From Datnioides undecimradiatus (Eukaryota > Chordata > Actinopteri > Lobotiformes > Datnioididae): a stretch of DNA of 64,000 bases. This document shows positions 1 to 12,459 of this stretch, piece after piece. Both the position numbers and the translations under genes were made by a program. Each line of letters begins with the position of its first letter. Positions within the stretch are counted from its first letter, which is position 1. The notes beneath the pieces were generated by a model. That model was not told the DNA's origin. It did not search any database and saw only the letters and a list, made by a program, of their open reading frames with translations. The stretch covers positions 2,807,501 through 2,871,500 of the forward strand of contig WARS01000030.1 in NCBI GenBank assembly GCA_008933995.1, given 5' to 3'.

Positions 1-310
1 GATCAAGCCCATCGGCTGATAATCCTCTGACTTTTCCTGTAGATCCACCAGCAGTTTCCACTTTTTCTGTGGAATATCTCTAAATTTACAAAGTGAATTG
101 GCAGAAAAGAAAGTGACATTCATCTAGAGATCGAAGCCTAGGGATGTTGGTGATCCCTTACTGAATATCGACACAATGACATATTGATGTTTCGGATGAC
201 CTTTAGTCATTTTGGTAATCCTCTGACTTTTCTTGCTTAGTGCCACAGTGTTTAGCATTTTAGTTTGGACCTACACTCCTACAAAACAAGTGGCATTCTT
301 CAGCAAAATA
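1..310. repeat. Diverged interspersed repeat, internally duplicated with ~196-bp period
   Basis: AATCCTCTGACTTTTC occurs exactly at 21-36 and 217-232, with related flanks (gatccaccagc / tagtgccac). The wording resembles a very common percomorph repeat containing 'ggtgatcccctgacttttcctctagcgccacc'. It runs off the window start. A copy in the opposite direction lies at about 1045-1440. Confidence 0.5.
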
Positions 311-1044
311 TTGCAAATTTGACAATTTTATGATTTGCACCGAAGGATGATCAGCAGTTCATGTGCATCTTGGCCCCGTCTTTGTGTCAATATTACTCTA
401 AGTACATTCTCCAGCACTGTTACGCAAAAGGATTTCGTGAGAAGGGGAGAAAAGCTTTTCACACAGATTTACATTTGGTCACGTTTTCAAATAAGTCTAC
501 GTGGTAACAATTTAATTTGCTATGAGACTAAACAGTCAGGTGATTAGACGTTTTCCTTTTTGTAAAACCACAATGTAATCAAAACCGTAACTCAACTGCT
601 GATGAAACCAACAAAAGTTGCACTCACTGACAACATCTGTTGACTATTTATGTTCTGGTTCTTTGGTTTCACGTGAAAAGGTTGCTGTGATTTAACTTCA
701 ATTAAGTCATCACAGTCATAGTCACAGTCCAGTTGAGGCACCTGGAACGATAAAGATATGAGGATATCAACAAACTGAGCCGTTGACCTTTCATCTCCAA
801 TCACCCTTGCCATATAAACACATACTCATAATAGATCCAGTGAAGTGTTTTATTCAGTTTCATATCTAAATATCCAACACCTAGAGCATTAATGACATCA
901 TCATGACCATATGAAAGTTTTATACAATTTATGTAGCTGTATTGTGTAGTTAGCATGTGTAGCGAGTATTTTACCTTTGATTTCAGTGGCAACTAGACAT
1001 CATGCTAAAATACAAAAGACTAAGGCTACAGTCAAACTAGTCTC

Positions 1045-1440
1045 TCTGTGAGGCTGTGGACTCAGCAGTGCTTTAACCTACATGCCAGTGTCAACATGCT
1101 AATGAGCTCATAATGACAATGCTAACGTGCTGACGACTGTTGGTTCAAGGTTTCATTTTGAGTACTCAGTTTTGTGTGTTAGCGCGCTTACATATGCTAA
1201 TTTAGACCAAACCCAAAGTGCATCTGATGCTAATGGGAGTGCAGTTCATTTTACAGGTACTTTGGCATGAACCCTAGTATTGTACAAATCGGAATTCTGA
1301 CCTAATCAAAAATTGATGGCTTGAATTATTGCACTCTATCCTAAGGTGAACGCGAATGTCTGTGCTTTGCAGTGGCATTAGAATCAGAAATCAGAGCACG
1401 ACCAAAGTCATTAGGCTTCAACCTCTGATGGCTATTTATG
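1045..1440. repeat. Second copy of the same interspersed repeat, inverted
   Basis: Landmarks in order: 'gaggctgtggactc', 'aacatgctaatgagc..aatgctaacgtgc', 'tttggcatgaacc..attgtacaaat', and 'gaccaaagtcattaggcttcaacctctgatgg', which is the reverse-direction counterpart of the segment near 195-232. From memory these belong to a single percomorph repeat family. No terminal features or target duplication can be fixed. Confidence 0.5.
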
Positions 1441-3869
1441 TATTTATGCTAATTACCATGGCAAACTGTGCATTAAGTGTTGAGATAGAGTTGCAGACCA
1501 ATCTACAGACACTGTCATCCCAGGAGACTTAATTAGAATAAGCACTGAATTTGCTCATCTCTACAAAACCCTACAAACTTGAGCAGAAATAACCCACTTC
1601 TCTGTTGAATATTTCAGTGGCAAAACACCTGCATGGGTGGCCCTGCTGGAAATTGAACTCGTGAGCCTACAACGAGACACCGTATTGACACAGAATACAC
1701 AGTGTGTTATGCACAATACATCACCCCTTTGGCCTCTCACTCACCAGCTTCCTTTTTTGCTTCTCCATGGCCCGTGACAGAAGGCAAAGAAGTGAGGTAC
1801 TACGTCATTTGACATCCGTCAAAGATATTTGAATTTCTCTTGATTGCTATGGTTCCAACTTTCTTAAAGTTGAATAGGTTGGACCTTTGTCATTAAAAGC
1901 ATGGGCTTGGTGATGAAATGGTTTGAGTTTCTTGTACATTATCACCATCCCATACAACAACCACTGAGACGTAACTTTCTCATAATTTGGTCGGAAGGGG
2001 TAAAACTAGTACATAAATGGTACAACAGCAAGCTAGGCATACGTAACCTGACACACACATGCAGAAACACCATTATGTGTGGAATAATACGCAAAAATGT
2101 CAAGCATCGTATGTTTCCCTCATGCCTCTTACAAAAGCCTAACAGTGGGTGTGATTTTGTCCCTTTGTCATGCGTCTATCTAGAGTGTCATGGCTGGTTA
2201 GAAAAGCCACACAGCTCAGCCACTGAAAGATGAGCTAAGTGGAGCAGCCAAGATGAGAAGAGCTATCGCTTATTGCCCACAAGCGCAAGGATTGCTCCTG
2301 AACAGATCGTATAGACATTATGCTGCAACAGCAACCCAATACCAGCTCTATGTTTCAGCGCACAATGTTTCTTCCCATTACCACTTTAATGACGTACCTA
2401 TTGTCAGTCGTTTTCTTTAAACAGCAACCCACTTGTAATGATATAAGCAGGCTATTTATGGCACAAAGTTGGATGAGTAACAGCGGTGTCAGGTCCCAGA
2501 GTTTGTGACCAGGCCCCTTGTTTCTTGACCTATTTAGACAATTGCAAAGAAAGTTCAATTGTTGGTGCAGTTATCTCTAAACATAATAATCTAAAGGTAA
2601 AATTCAGTTTCAATATCAAACTTGGAGCCACTTTCTGAAACGACAAACTTTCAACTGTGCAAAGTGTCGAGGAAGATCACTCGATACAGCCCGAAAGCCC
2701 TTGAACACAAAGAGAAGAGTAAACTTACTTAAAAGGGCCAGTTCATCTAAATATTTACCTTAAATGCAGACAAATAAAATCAATCATCTCATCTTATTAT
2801 CTGCAAGAAATGAATAATTTTCCTCGAGTAAAATTTTTCCAAAAATTGGCAGCAGGCTATGTTTGTTTTTGTGTTTTTTTTTTTAGAGCCATAACTGTCT
2901 TTGTCAGCAGATTTTAGAGACAGATGTCATCTATTACCAAATTCAAGTTTTTATTCTAAACACATCATGTCACATGTCCTAGGGCCAGAGGAGGGTTCAT
3001 TGCAAAGTAAACCATATGGGATGTAATGTAAGGTATTTCACAGTTTTTGAAAAGTTGATGTTCCAGAAATACCTGGTTCCAAATAGGTTCAAATAGGAAT
3101 ATGAATAAATGGTTTCGTTAGCCTTCTTTGTACTGTATCCTCCTGATAACGTTAACTGTCGTCATTTGTCACTATTAGATGTGTGTCCGGGGGCAACAAG
3201 ACATCTGTACCAGTCTAGATGCCAAGTCAGAGTGTGTCTACATTGAGCTGTTTTGATTTGAACACACATTGTTTGCTCTGTTTCAGCCCCGCACTCAGAC
3301 TAAAACAACGCTTTTCTACCTCAGAACTCCAGAGCGTGTAAATCTTATGACACTGAATGGAAACATTACAAGTTATCACTGAGCACCCAACTACTTTATA
3401 TATGTAGCCTTGACTCAGACTATGCAGTAACATCGACTTGCATTAATGTTGATTTCCCGACCATGAATAGACGATTTGGTCTTTTCTGTTCTTCACCAGA
3501 CCCTGGCTGGCATTCACAGTGTCGTTGTTTTCCAAATGAAAAAAGGCAGAAGAAGAAAAAGAAGTTTGTAAGTTTCCTAGATGTAGACAGCTTATGTGTG
3601 AGTGAAAACTCATGCACATAAAAGCTTTCGGTTGATTCTGCCTCCCACCATGCTAAAATCCCCCCAGAGTCCTCCTTTGGAGGAAATGTTGTGCTTTCAC
3701 TCTAATGCAACCGCATTTAGGTGCTGAAGTGAGTGAAAACTGAAATGATGGCACCTACAGTCCAGTAGATGTGATGGCTTATTCAATATGTTTTCCAAAT
3801 CCTCCATTTCTTTGCAGTCATCATTCAGGTCTGTAGTTTATGATGAACATAAATATACTGCAATAGCAC

Positions 3870-3870
<1 letters not shown>

Positions 3871-3901
<31 letters not shown>
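3871..3901. repeat. (AC)n microsatellite
   Basis: 31 bases of uninterrupted AC. Confidence 0.95.
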
Positions 3902-3905
<4 letters not shown>

Positions 3906-6814
3906 AAAGGAGTCCCAACAGGTGGAACAGGTAAATGGCCCTAGAGCTAATGAGTGTGCTGATAGCAGGCAACCGGCAGACTCTCGGCTCTTGCTACAGG
4001 CTAATATAGAGAAATAACGAGCTGAAACCGAGACAGAAAGAAGTGAGACCGGTTCTTTCCAGTACACTTGAATAAAGTGCTAGATCAGGTAGAATAACAT
4101 CTGCTGGCCTTTAAGTTGGTATTTTAGCTGATCCCGCTCAGATCATCTGCTCTGCAACTGAATACACAAGGAATGTTTGATGAATTGCGCCCGTTACCGA
4201 AAGATTAATGTGAAAATGTTTTTCCCTACAGCTTCACAATCAACTGCAGAACATTGTCAAATACCAAGTGAGTATTTTTAGCTTTTAGCAAGAGAAAAAC
4301 TAGTCAGTTGTGATGCCTTTAGTGTTGCATCATCCTTTATGTCACATCCTTACATGTGGTGTAACTCGGTTAGCAAAGAGATGAAGAGTAAAACAGGCCT
4401 CTTACACTGAAACAGCATTTCTGCAACTCTCCAAGGTGCATAAACAATGCAAACATCCCTTGATGTAAAGGTATTTGAAATTAATGTAACCTCTAAACTT
4501 TACTGCTGTTGCAGTAAACTTGCAAATGACAATTGCAAATTACAATGTCAACCAAAGAGAGCTGGTTGTGCCTCACTGAGACTGAGAGCAATGAATGAAA
4601 CTTAGCCAGGACATGTATGCGCATACTGTAACAGCTCAGGAATTGAAGATTTGAATGCTGAGGTTACTTAAGTGCTATTTTAAGATAAAGGGCTTTTAGA
4701 TTGACAGAGAAAAACAATCGGCTGTAAAAAAAAAAAAAAATATGATTGGAGTAAAATCTGGTTTTAATCTGCAGGGAGAAAGCCCCCGGATCAACCAAGG
4801 ACCAACAGTAACAAAGAACTTGATGCGGTGAGTGTATACAAATGAATGTCTGTCTCGTTGTCTCTCTACTCAGCGGGTCATCGTTACCATTCCATCTTAA
4901 TTACTTCTGATCCCAATCACACACAAAAGACACGTAAATCAGCCAACATGCCACTGAGGGCCTCTAAGTATGTGGCACCCTGATCTCATTAGGCTGACAA
5001 CTAGCTGCTAACGGCTTCATTAGCGCTGAGTGCTAGTAAACCATTTAGCCACCGTGAGCTTTACCAACTGGAAGAGGCTAAACCATTTAGCAAAACTGTT
5101 AGCTAAACACTTCAGCGGGGCAATGGTGTTTTATATAGCTTGGAAAAACAGCTTAATTATCATAACCTGTTAAATTTGCTGCCTGCAACATAAATGAGCA
5201 TTCTGCAGCTTTATTAAATTATTTCATCTACCGTGGCTGTAAAAGATGCAGTACTGTGCATAATTCTAATATGTTTGCCCCCGAAAGCCTTTAACTTTAA
5301 GTGAAGCTTATCCTGCAGCCACCAACATCCCATCTAACCCAATCTGACCCAGTCCAGTCAGACTGTTTGACCCAACAGGCGTCAAACTCTGGCCTCAGGA
5401 AGAGCAGAATCACTGATTACGGGGCCTCAGGCCGCTGTTGTTGCTATTCCTTTTTCCCATGATTCTTCTCATCGCTTTGCATTTGTTCTTATTTCCTCCC
5501 GTCCCCACCTCCTTTTGATATCTCTCTAGAAGGTAAGTAGCCCGTCTCCACGCTGTTTTACTTTTTTTCCCCCACTCTAATCACTTGTGTTGCCATTTCA
5601 TGCCATGCAAGGCGGCATATTTATCTAAGATAACAGCTGGGTTTCCCCTCACTTTGCGGGTGATGGAGGATAATTGCTGTTGGTGTGCGTGTTTGTCTCT
5701 GTGTCCCCATACTCAAGTGGATTGCTCCTGGCTGTTCTGAGCACAGCTACTGTTCGGACAGGATCACAGAAGCGGCATGGAAATGCGTGTCTCCGTAGGA
5801 GAGAAAGACAGTGATTGTACAGTGCATTTGCTTGAACATGCCTGCACACATTTGTGTGGAAAAAAAACAGGCTTCCCGTCAAATTAGTGCGCAGTATGCA
5901 AAGTTCATCATATGCTGCTGCGTGATCCCGCCTGTTGCGAGCATCAGAGCAAACATGAGGGGAGTTGAAGCTAATGCGATAAGTGAGCACTCCTCAACCT
6001 TTTTGTCTGACTGACTTATCCCCACAGACCTTTCAGATGAGAACACCACCACCCACATGGTTATTGATTTCTACTGACTTATGTATATACATATATAGTC
6101 ATAATATAGCTGGTTACATGCGCTGCTGTGTAATTTCTTTTTCGGTTGTGGTGAACATTTTTGTGCTGTGTTGTATGTGTAGTGGTTATATGTGAGTTCA
6201 TGTCTTATTAGATGTAAATGATGAATAAAAGTGTCACCTCAGACAGTGTGTTCCAAACATGTTAATTTGAATTCATTTTACATTATTTAACTTGAAACTC
6301 ATGCACACCAACAGCAACCGTCCTCGGAGCAGTTGGGTTTAAAGTTAGCATGTCAGAGTTTGCATTTTACCTCCTTCTGTTGCAGAAAACGGCCATTTCG
6401 TCCATTTATTAATAACTTTTTTGAGCATTTACATATGACTTTGAACTATTTTTAAGAACTTTGCAATTCAGTTTTTTAACTATTTCACCTAGTTAACTAC
6501 TTCAAACACATGATTGTTACTTTTAACTAACTTTTTTAAAACATACAACATTTATTTATTATATCTAGCTATATGTTTAGTATTTAAACCACAGTTGTAC
6601 CTGTGTTACAGCTGACTTAATGCACGGATGTTTATTCTTTTTTTAAACTGGCCGAGGTAGTCAACATTTTACTGTGCCTTCTGGCAACCTTTCAAGTCGG
6701 CTACCCCATTTGCTACAGGTACCCCTTGTTAAACACTGCAGTAAGTCAGCTGTAAAGATGAAGTAACCCATGTTATTTCAGCGTTGTATCAAGGAAAAGG
6801 AAGACCACTTTGAC

Positions 6815-6955
6815 TGACCACTGGGGGCAATTTGAGGTTAAGTGTTAAGTGCCCAAAGATACTTTGACGTGTGGACTGAAGGAGGTGGGTATCAAACCAC
6901 CAACCCATATATCTGTCAATGCAGATCATCTACTAAACATAAAGCAACAGAACAT
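6815..6955. repeat. Interspersed repeat fragment, 'ggttaagtg..gaaccacca' type
   Basis: 'ctgggggcaatttgaggttaagtg..agtgcccaaagatactttgacgtgtggactgaaggaggtgggtatcaaaccaccaaccc' resembles, from memory, a teleost repeat reading 'gggttaagtg..cttgcccaaggacacttcgacatgtggactgcaggagccggggatcgaaccaccaaccc'. Ends are not definable. Confidence 0.5.
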
Positions 6956-7751
6956 TCCACGAAAGAAGCATAAAACCGAGTGCGGCACGTGTTTTACAAA
7001 GCAACAGGGCCTCAGTGGAAAATAAAAAAATTCATATTTTAAGAAAAAAGTTACAAGAACCGAGTGAGACTTTTATCTTGACTTGGACAACATTTCAGTG
7101 TATCCAGGATGAGATGCTTCGGCTCTCTGTCTGTCTGCTTAACTGTAGTAATCTTAAGTAATTGTGTTTAGAAAACACTTGAGCTGGAAGACTTCCTCCC
7201 TTTTAGAAAAGAGAGTCACAAAAGGAGAAACCTGAGCCCAGGGCACTTCTTTACTGTGTCTGTCTCTCTATTCTTTGCTAGTCGCTTTTTATGTGACCTG
7301 GGCTTGATAATGCCTTTGATGGAACGAGATAGAAGATAGTTTTTTTTTTCCGCAGGGGAGATCAAAATGTTTTTAGCAGACTTTATTTATCCTAATTATT
7401 TTTCAGTATGTGGAAAAAACTAATCCATAACAGGGTTGTTACTGCACAATAGAAGGACAAGGAAGACCAAGTGTATACCTCGGGGTAAAACTAAAACTGA
7501 GCTTGCGAAAGACACAAAATGTCCTAAACACGCTTACTGTAGGCTAACAGAAAACATTTAAGAGAAGTCTGTCAGCACGTGAGCAGCTTTGTGCCTGTAT
7601 CCTCCGCCAAGCATCGAAAGGTGACAGCAGAGTGAAAGTAGAGGAAGCAAGTGTCAAGTTTTTCCTCAGGAAACAGAGGCCATTTCCACTTGGCTCCAAG
7701 ACAGAACCGGAATTTGCTTTGCGTAAGCCCGGCAGGTTAAAAATACCGGAG

Positions 7752-7815
7752 TATAAAAGCAGAGGGCTGCAGGACGCTGCCTCTCACAGCACCTGCAGGA
7801 GCAGAGACAGGCACC
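7752..7815 (+). promoter_or_regulatory. Isolated TATA-type core promoter candidate 2 kb upstream of klf17
   Basis: A consensus TATAAAAG (7752-7759) is preceded by a MEF2-like TTAAAAATAC (7738-7747) and followed by a GC-richer, CTCACAGCACCTG-type leader. The surroundings are more GC-rich than the flanks. No convincing splice donor or coding frame follows, so this may be an alternative klf17 promoter, a noncoding transcript start, or chance. Confidence 0.3.
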
Positions 7816-8797
7816 TATGTTAGCATTGGTTTATTTGGATATGTTGCAGTTTTCAGAATCTGCATTGCTGTTGCACCAAAAATCAGAAATATCCCACATT
7901 TTAGAGTTAAATTGTTTTAGTGTGAACAAAAAAAGGTCACTATCAAAAAATGATATATACCTAAACTATTAATTTGATCATCTAGTTACAGTTTTTACGT
8001 TTGTGCTCTGTTTTTCTGTCTTTTGTTGTTGTTGACTGCACTTGGAAATTAAATGTCAACATAACAGATGGTTATTTCTGGTGCATTTAGGCTTTTAGCA
8101 GCATGGACATTTCTAGAATTTACAAATCGCACATGATAAAATCAGTTTTTATATACCCAACCTGAGTTTTTTTTGAGTTTTTATGTGACTTTTAAGCCAA
8201 ATTCAGTATGACTTTTATCAGATATTCATCAAGATGACCGTCAGTTAAACAAATGAACAGAATAAAAGTATTTCGCAATATTTTTTATTAGTTTTAATAC
8301 ATTATATTTTGTTTCAGGCTTTGAAACACTACTTAGACATTCATGTTGAGAAATTACATAAAGTAACAATTACTAATATTTACCTGTATGGGAGGTTTTG
8401 AGTCCAAACTGGTGAAGAGTGTGTGGGGAGACTTCAATGCTGTGTCCTGATTCTTACAAATGTGGATTTAGGAATCTAAGACGATACATTCACACTGTCC
8501 TGAAATCGTGATGCGTTGAATGTTTGTGCCCTTCACATAAAGTTAAACCAATAACCCACTCGAGTTTTCAGCGTGGTCCTTCTCGCATCTCCACTGTCCT
8601 CGCCTCATCTGCTCACATCACATTACCATAGCAATGGCTGCGGGGGCCGCCGAGGGGGGAGATCATAAAGAAAACATGTCGTCCTTTTGTTGACAACGAG
8701 ATAAACGCGTTGTTTCGATGAGCCACCGCTTCACACCTTTGTGTTTGTGTTAAACATGCGGGGATCAAGTCGGGACAAATTAACGAGGGGTGAGTGA

Positions 8798-8818
8798 GTG
8801 TGTGTGTGTGTGTGTGTG
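8798..8818. repeat. (GT)n microsatellite
   Basis: 21 bases of GT followed by GCGCGCG. Confidence 0.9.
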
Positions 8819-9468
8819 CGCGCGTCACTGGCTAGGACGAAACTAAAGTGACTGAAGTGGAGATTCAGTCTCTGTTGTTAGGGTTTACCGGCTTCAAACC
8901 TGTGAAGGGTCGACACCAGGTTTCCCAGTAAAGGTGTTTTCATTTTCTAGCATTTCCAGAAATGCCTGCAGGTAAAGAGAACGGAAACTCTGAGGACGCC
9001 TTTTACGCACTGGTATTTGGACGGTCCCCGCGCTCCATCACTATTCCCCAGGTTTAGTGTCGCCCCCTGTACCTGCCTCAAGGGAAATGTTTGGTTTCCC
9101 ACGAGAGGGAGAAATAAGATGAATTGCTGAAGTGGGGGTGAATTTGACACCCTCTGTGCTTCTCACACACATTCAAAGACTTTAATGTCTCGTCTGAGAA
9201 TGAAACTACAATGAAACAAGTGTAGATTTGATCAATAACCCTCTGGCAAAATTTAAAATTATGTAGAAAGTGTAATTTGAAAGATTTATGTAAAGAAAAG
9301 TCCAACTTTATTTATTTATTCATTTATTTATTTATTTTCGTCACACTTTCTGCAACCCTGTGATGAACTGATGACCCTTTACTGATGCACCTACCTAACT
9401 AACCTACCTGCTTGACGCACCTGTACGCGTTTCTGTGTTTGTTTGCACTCCCAAGCTACCGTGGGGGG

Positions 9469-9470
<2 letters not shown>

Positions 9471-9501
<31 letters not shown>
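9471..9501. repeat. (GT)n microsatellite next to the klf17 promoter
   Basis: 31 bases of GT ending 17 bp before the CACC box, so length variation could alter promoter spacing or DNA shape. Confidence 0.95.
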
Positions 9502-9503
<2 letters not shown>

Positions 9504-9517
9504 GAGGGGAGTTTAAG

Positions 9518-9552
9518 CCACACCTCCCGGTATTGGTTAAAAAGCCTATAAG
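9518..9552 (+). promoter_or_regulatory. klf17 core promoter: CACC box, inverted CCAAT, TATA
   Basis: Three ordered proximal elements lie 150-180 bp before the start codon: a CACC-type box CCACACCTCCC (9518-9528), an inverted CCAAT box ATTGG (9532-9536), and a TATA-like TATAAG (9547-9552). Transcription would begin near 9575-9580, giving a 5' UTR of about 120 bp. A CACC box invites regulation by KLF/SP factors, possibly including its own product. Element spacing is typical, but the start site is inferred. Confidence 0.6.
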
Positions 9553-9700
9553 AGGCTCCGTCAGCCCTGTTGACACAGACACAGCGAGTCCTGGAAAGCT
9601 CCTCTGCTCCTCGCTCTGCCAAACACGCGCTCTATGGACAGAGAGGAAAGTCTCTGTTCTCTGTTTTAAATACTTGCCTTTTGTCATCTAACCGGTAAGC

Positions 9701-11285
<1,585 letters not shown>

Positions 11286-12295
11286 GCCGCATTAAAACTC
11301 ACGGAAATCTGCAATCCATGCGGGGATCGTGCCTGGAGCATCCTAGAAGAACCATGAATCAGCCCCACACTGATTGCATCTGACCCAAACCATTGCAACA
11401 AGATGTTCCTGTAGGGACTAAATATGTGTAGTGCCTTCGTAGAGTTTAAAGCATCTAGTACCACAGGGGGTCCACAAATGTTTTCCTATAGGAACCTGTT
11501 CTTTTTCTAAAATCAAGTGCCTCTCCATCAGGGAAAAAGCATGAATGCTTGTGGTTTCTGTACATATCTGTGGATATATGAATAACTTTGTCTAAATTAT
11601 AGTAGTTTGTATTTAAGACACTATTTCGCTTCTGTCTTTGGAATAAGTTATTGATTGTCAGTGAATCCCCTGAACAAGACTGTGCATTTTGCCTCCCAAC
11701 GGGGGAAAACTCACTGTGGGCCGGACCCAGAATATTGTACATATGTAAATTGTATTTTTGTAATGTTTACATCGCATATCTTTGATACTAGTCAAATCTG
11801 GTCAGGGTTTTTATATTGACAAATCTTTCGCTCTATTTTTCTCAAGGCTCTCTTTTGTCGTGCTACGCAATAGATGATATAGGTTTGTTAAGCGTTCAGA
11901 CCGTGAAGGTTTCCTTGCGCAATGTTCACAAATTCAGGTACTAAAGACAATTGAAACCCCCTTTTTAAGGATCCCAAGAGTCAATCCAGCCTCTCTACGC
12001 TCAGTTCAATCGTTACCTGCAGCTCAGTGTGTTCTAAGAGTACATATATATATATATATATACATTCCTAAGATGTGTATAAGAGACAGTATATATATAT
12101 ATATATATATGGAAGATATGTTTCTCCTATGAATGAAGAACTCCCCTATAACCCAATGGTCAAACTGCTGTACTTGAAACAGAACTGCCATTCAGATGTA
12201 TCTTTTTTTTTTTTTTTTTTAAAAGAATGCAATTGTTTTTGTTTTTTTATGTGCTTAAGGGCTCAGAAAATAAAAGTACTTTGACAAAAAAGCAA
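11286..12295 (+). other. klf17: klf17 3' untranslated region with poly(A) signal
   Basis: From the TAG at 11283-11285 there is no further reading frame of note. The first canonical AATAAA is at 12269-12274, followed about 15 bases later by an A-rich, then CT-rich stretch where cleavage would be expected. The UTR would be about 1 kb. It is AT-rich, with (TA)n runs at 12044-12062 and 12091-12110 and a T18-type run near 12201-12220. It also contains the foreign 19-mer described separately. Confidence 0.6.
12071..12089 (+). other. Tn5 mosaic-end / Nextera adapter sequence (assembly artefact)
   Basis: These 19 bases read AGATGTGTATAAGAGACAG, identical to the hyperactive Tn5 mosaic end used in Nextera library kits. 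The sequence sits between two (TA)n runs inside the klf17 3' UTR. A natural origin is very unlikely: transcribed as DNA it is exactly the adapter, and in translation it gives the MYKRQ peptide often seen as contamination in databases. The true length and sequence of this microsatellite are therefore not reliable here. Confidence 0.93.
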
Positions 12296-12385
12296 AGTCT
12301 GCCATTGCTCTTTTCCCCACTCGCACAACTCATTCAACTCTAGGTCTGCTTTGCATTTCTGCAGGTCTCGTTCCAAGCATGACAA

Positions 12386-12459
12386 AAGACAAAGTAATCC
12401 ATCCATCTATTTTCTGTAACCGCTGTATCCCTTTCGGGCTTGCGGGGAAGACAAAGTAA
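12386..12459 (-). mobile_element. 50-bp retroelement 3' tail with a perfect 12-bp target-site duplication
   Basis: AAGACAAAGTAA occurs at 12386-12397 and at 12448-12459, exactly flanking 50 bases. The insert on the minus strand ends in a GGATGGA-type tail after ..AGCGGTTACAGAAAATAGATGGATGGA. I recognise this as the 3' terminus of a very abundant teleost non-LTR or SINE family with an ATGG-repeat tail. It lies about 90 bp past the klf17 poly(A) signal. The complete duplication marks a recent, extremely 5'-truncated insertion. Confidence 0.8.

Larger units (their letters stand above)
1441..9470. other. Intergenic region upstream of klf17
   Basis: No coding exon is supported. Apart from the repeat at 6815-6955, the (AC)n and (GT)n runs and the TATA candidate at 7752, I see only ordinary AT-rich sequence. 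The stretch 8,560-8,720 is somewhat CpG-rich and could hold klf17 regulatory DNA. Confidence 0.6.

Noticed and set aside
12075-12284. Open frame beginning MYKRQYIYIYIY
   Set aside because: It starts inside the adapter-derived 19-mer and runs through the TA repeat; it is an artefact.
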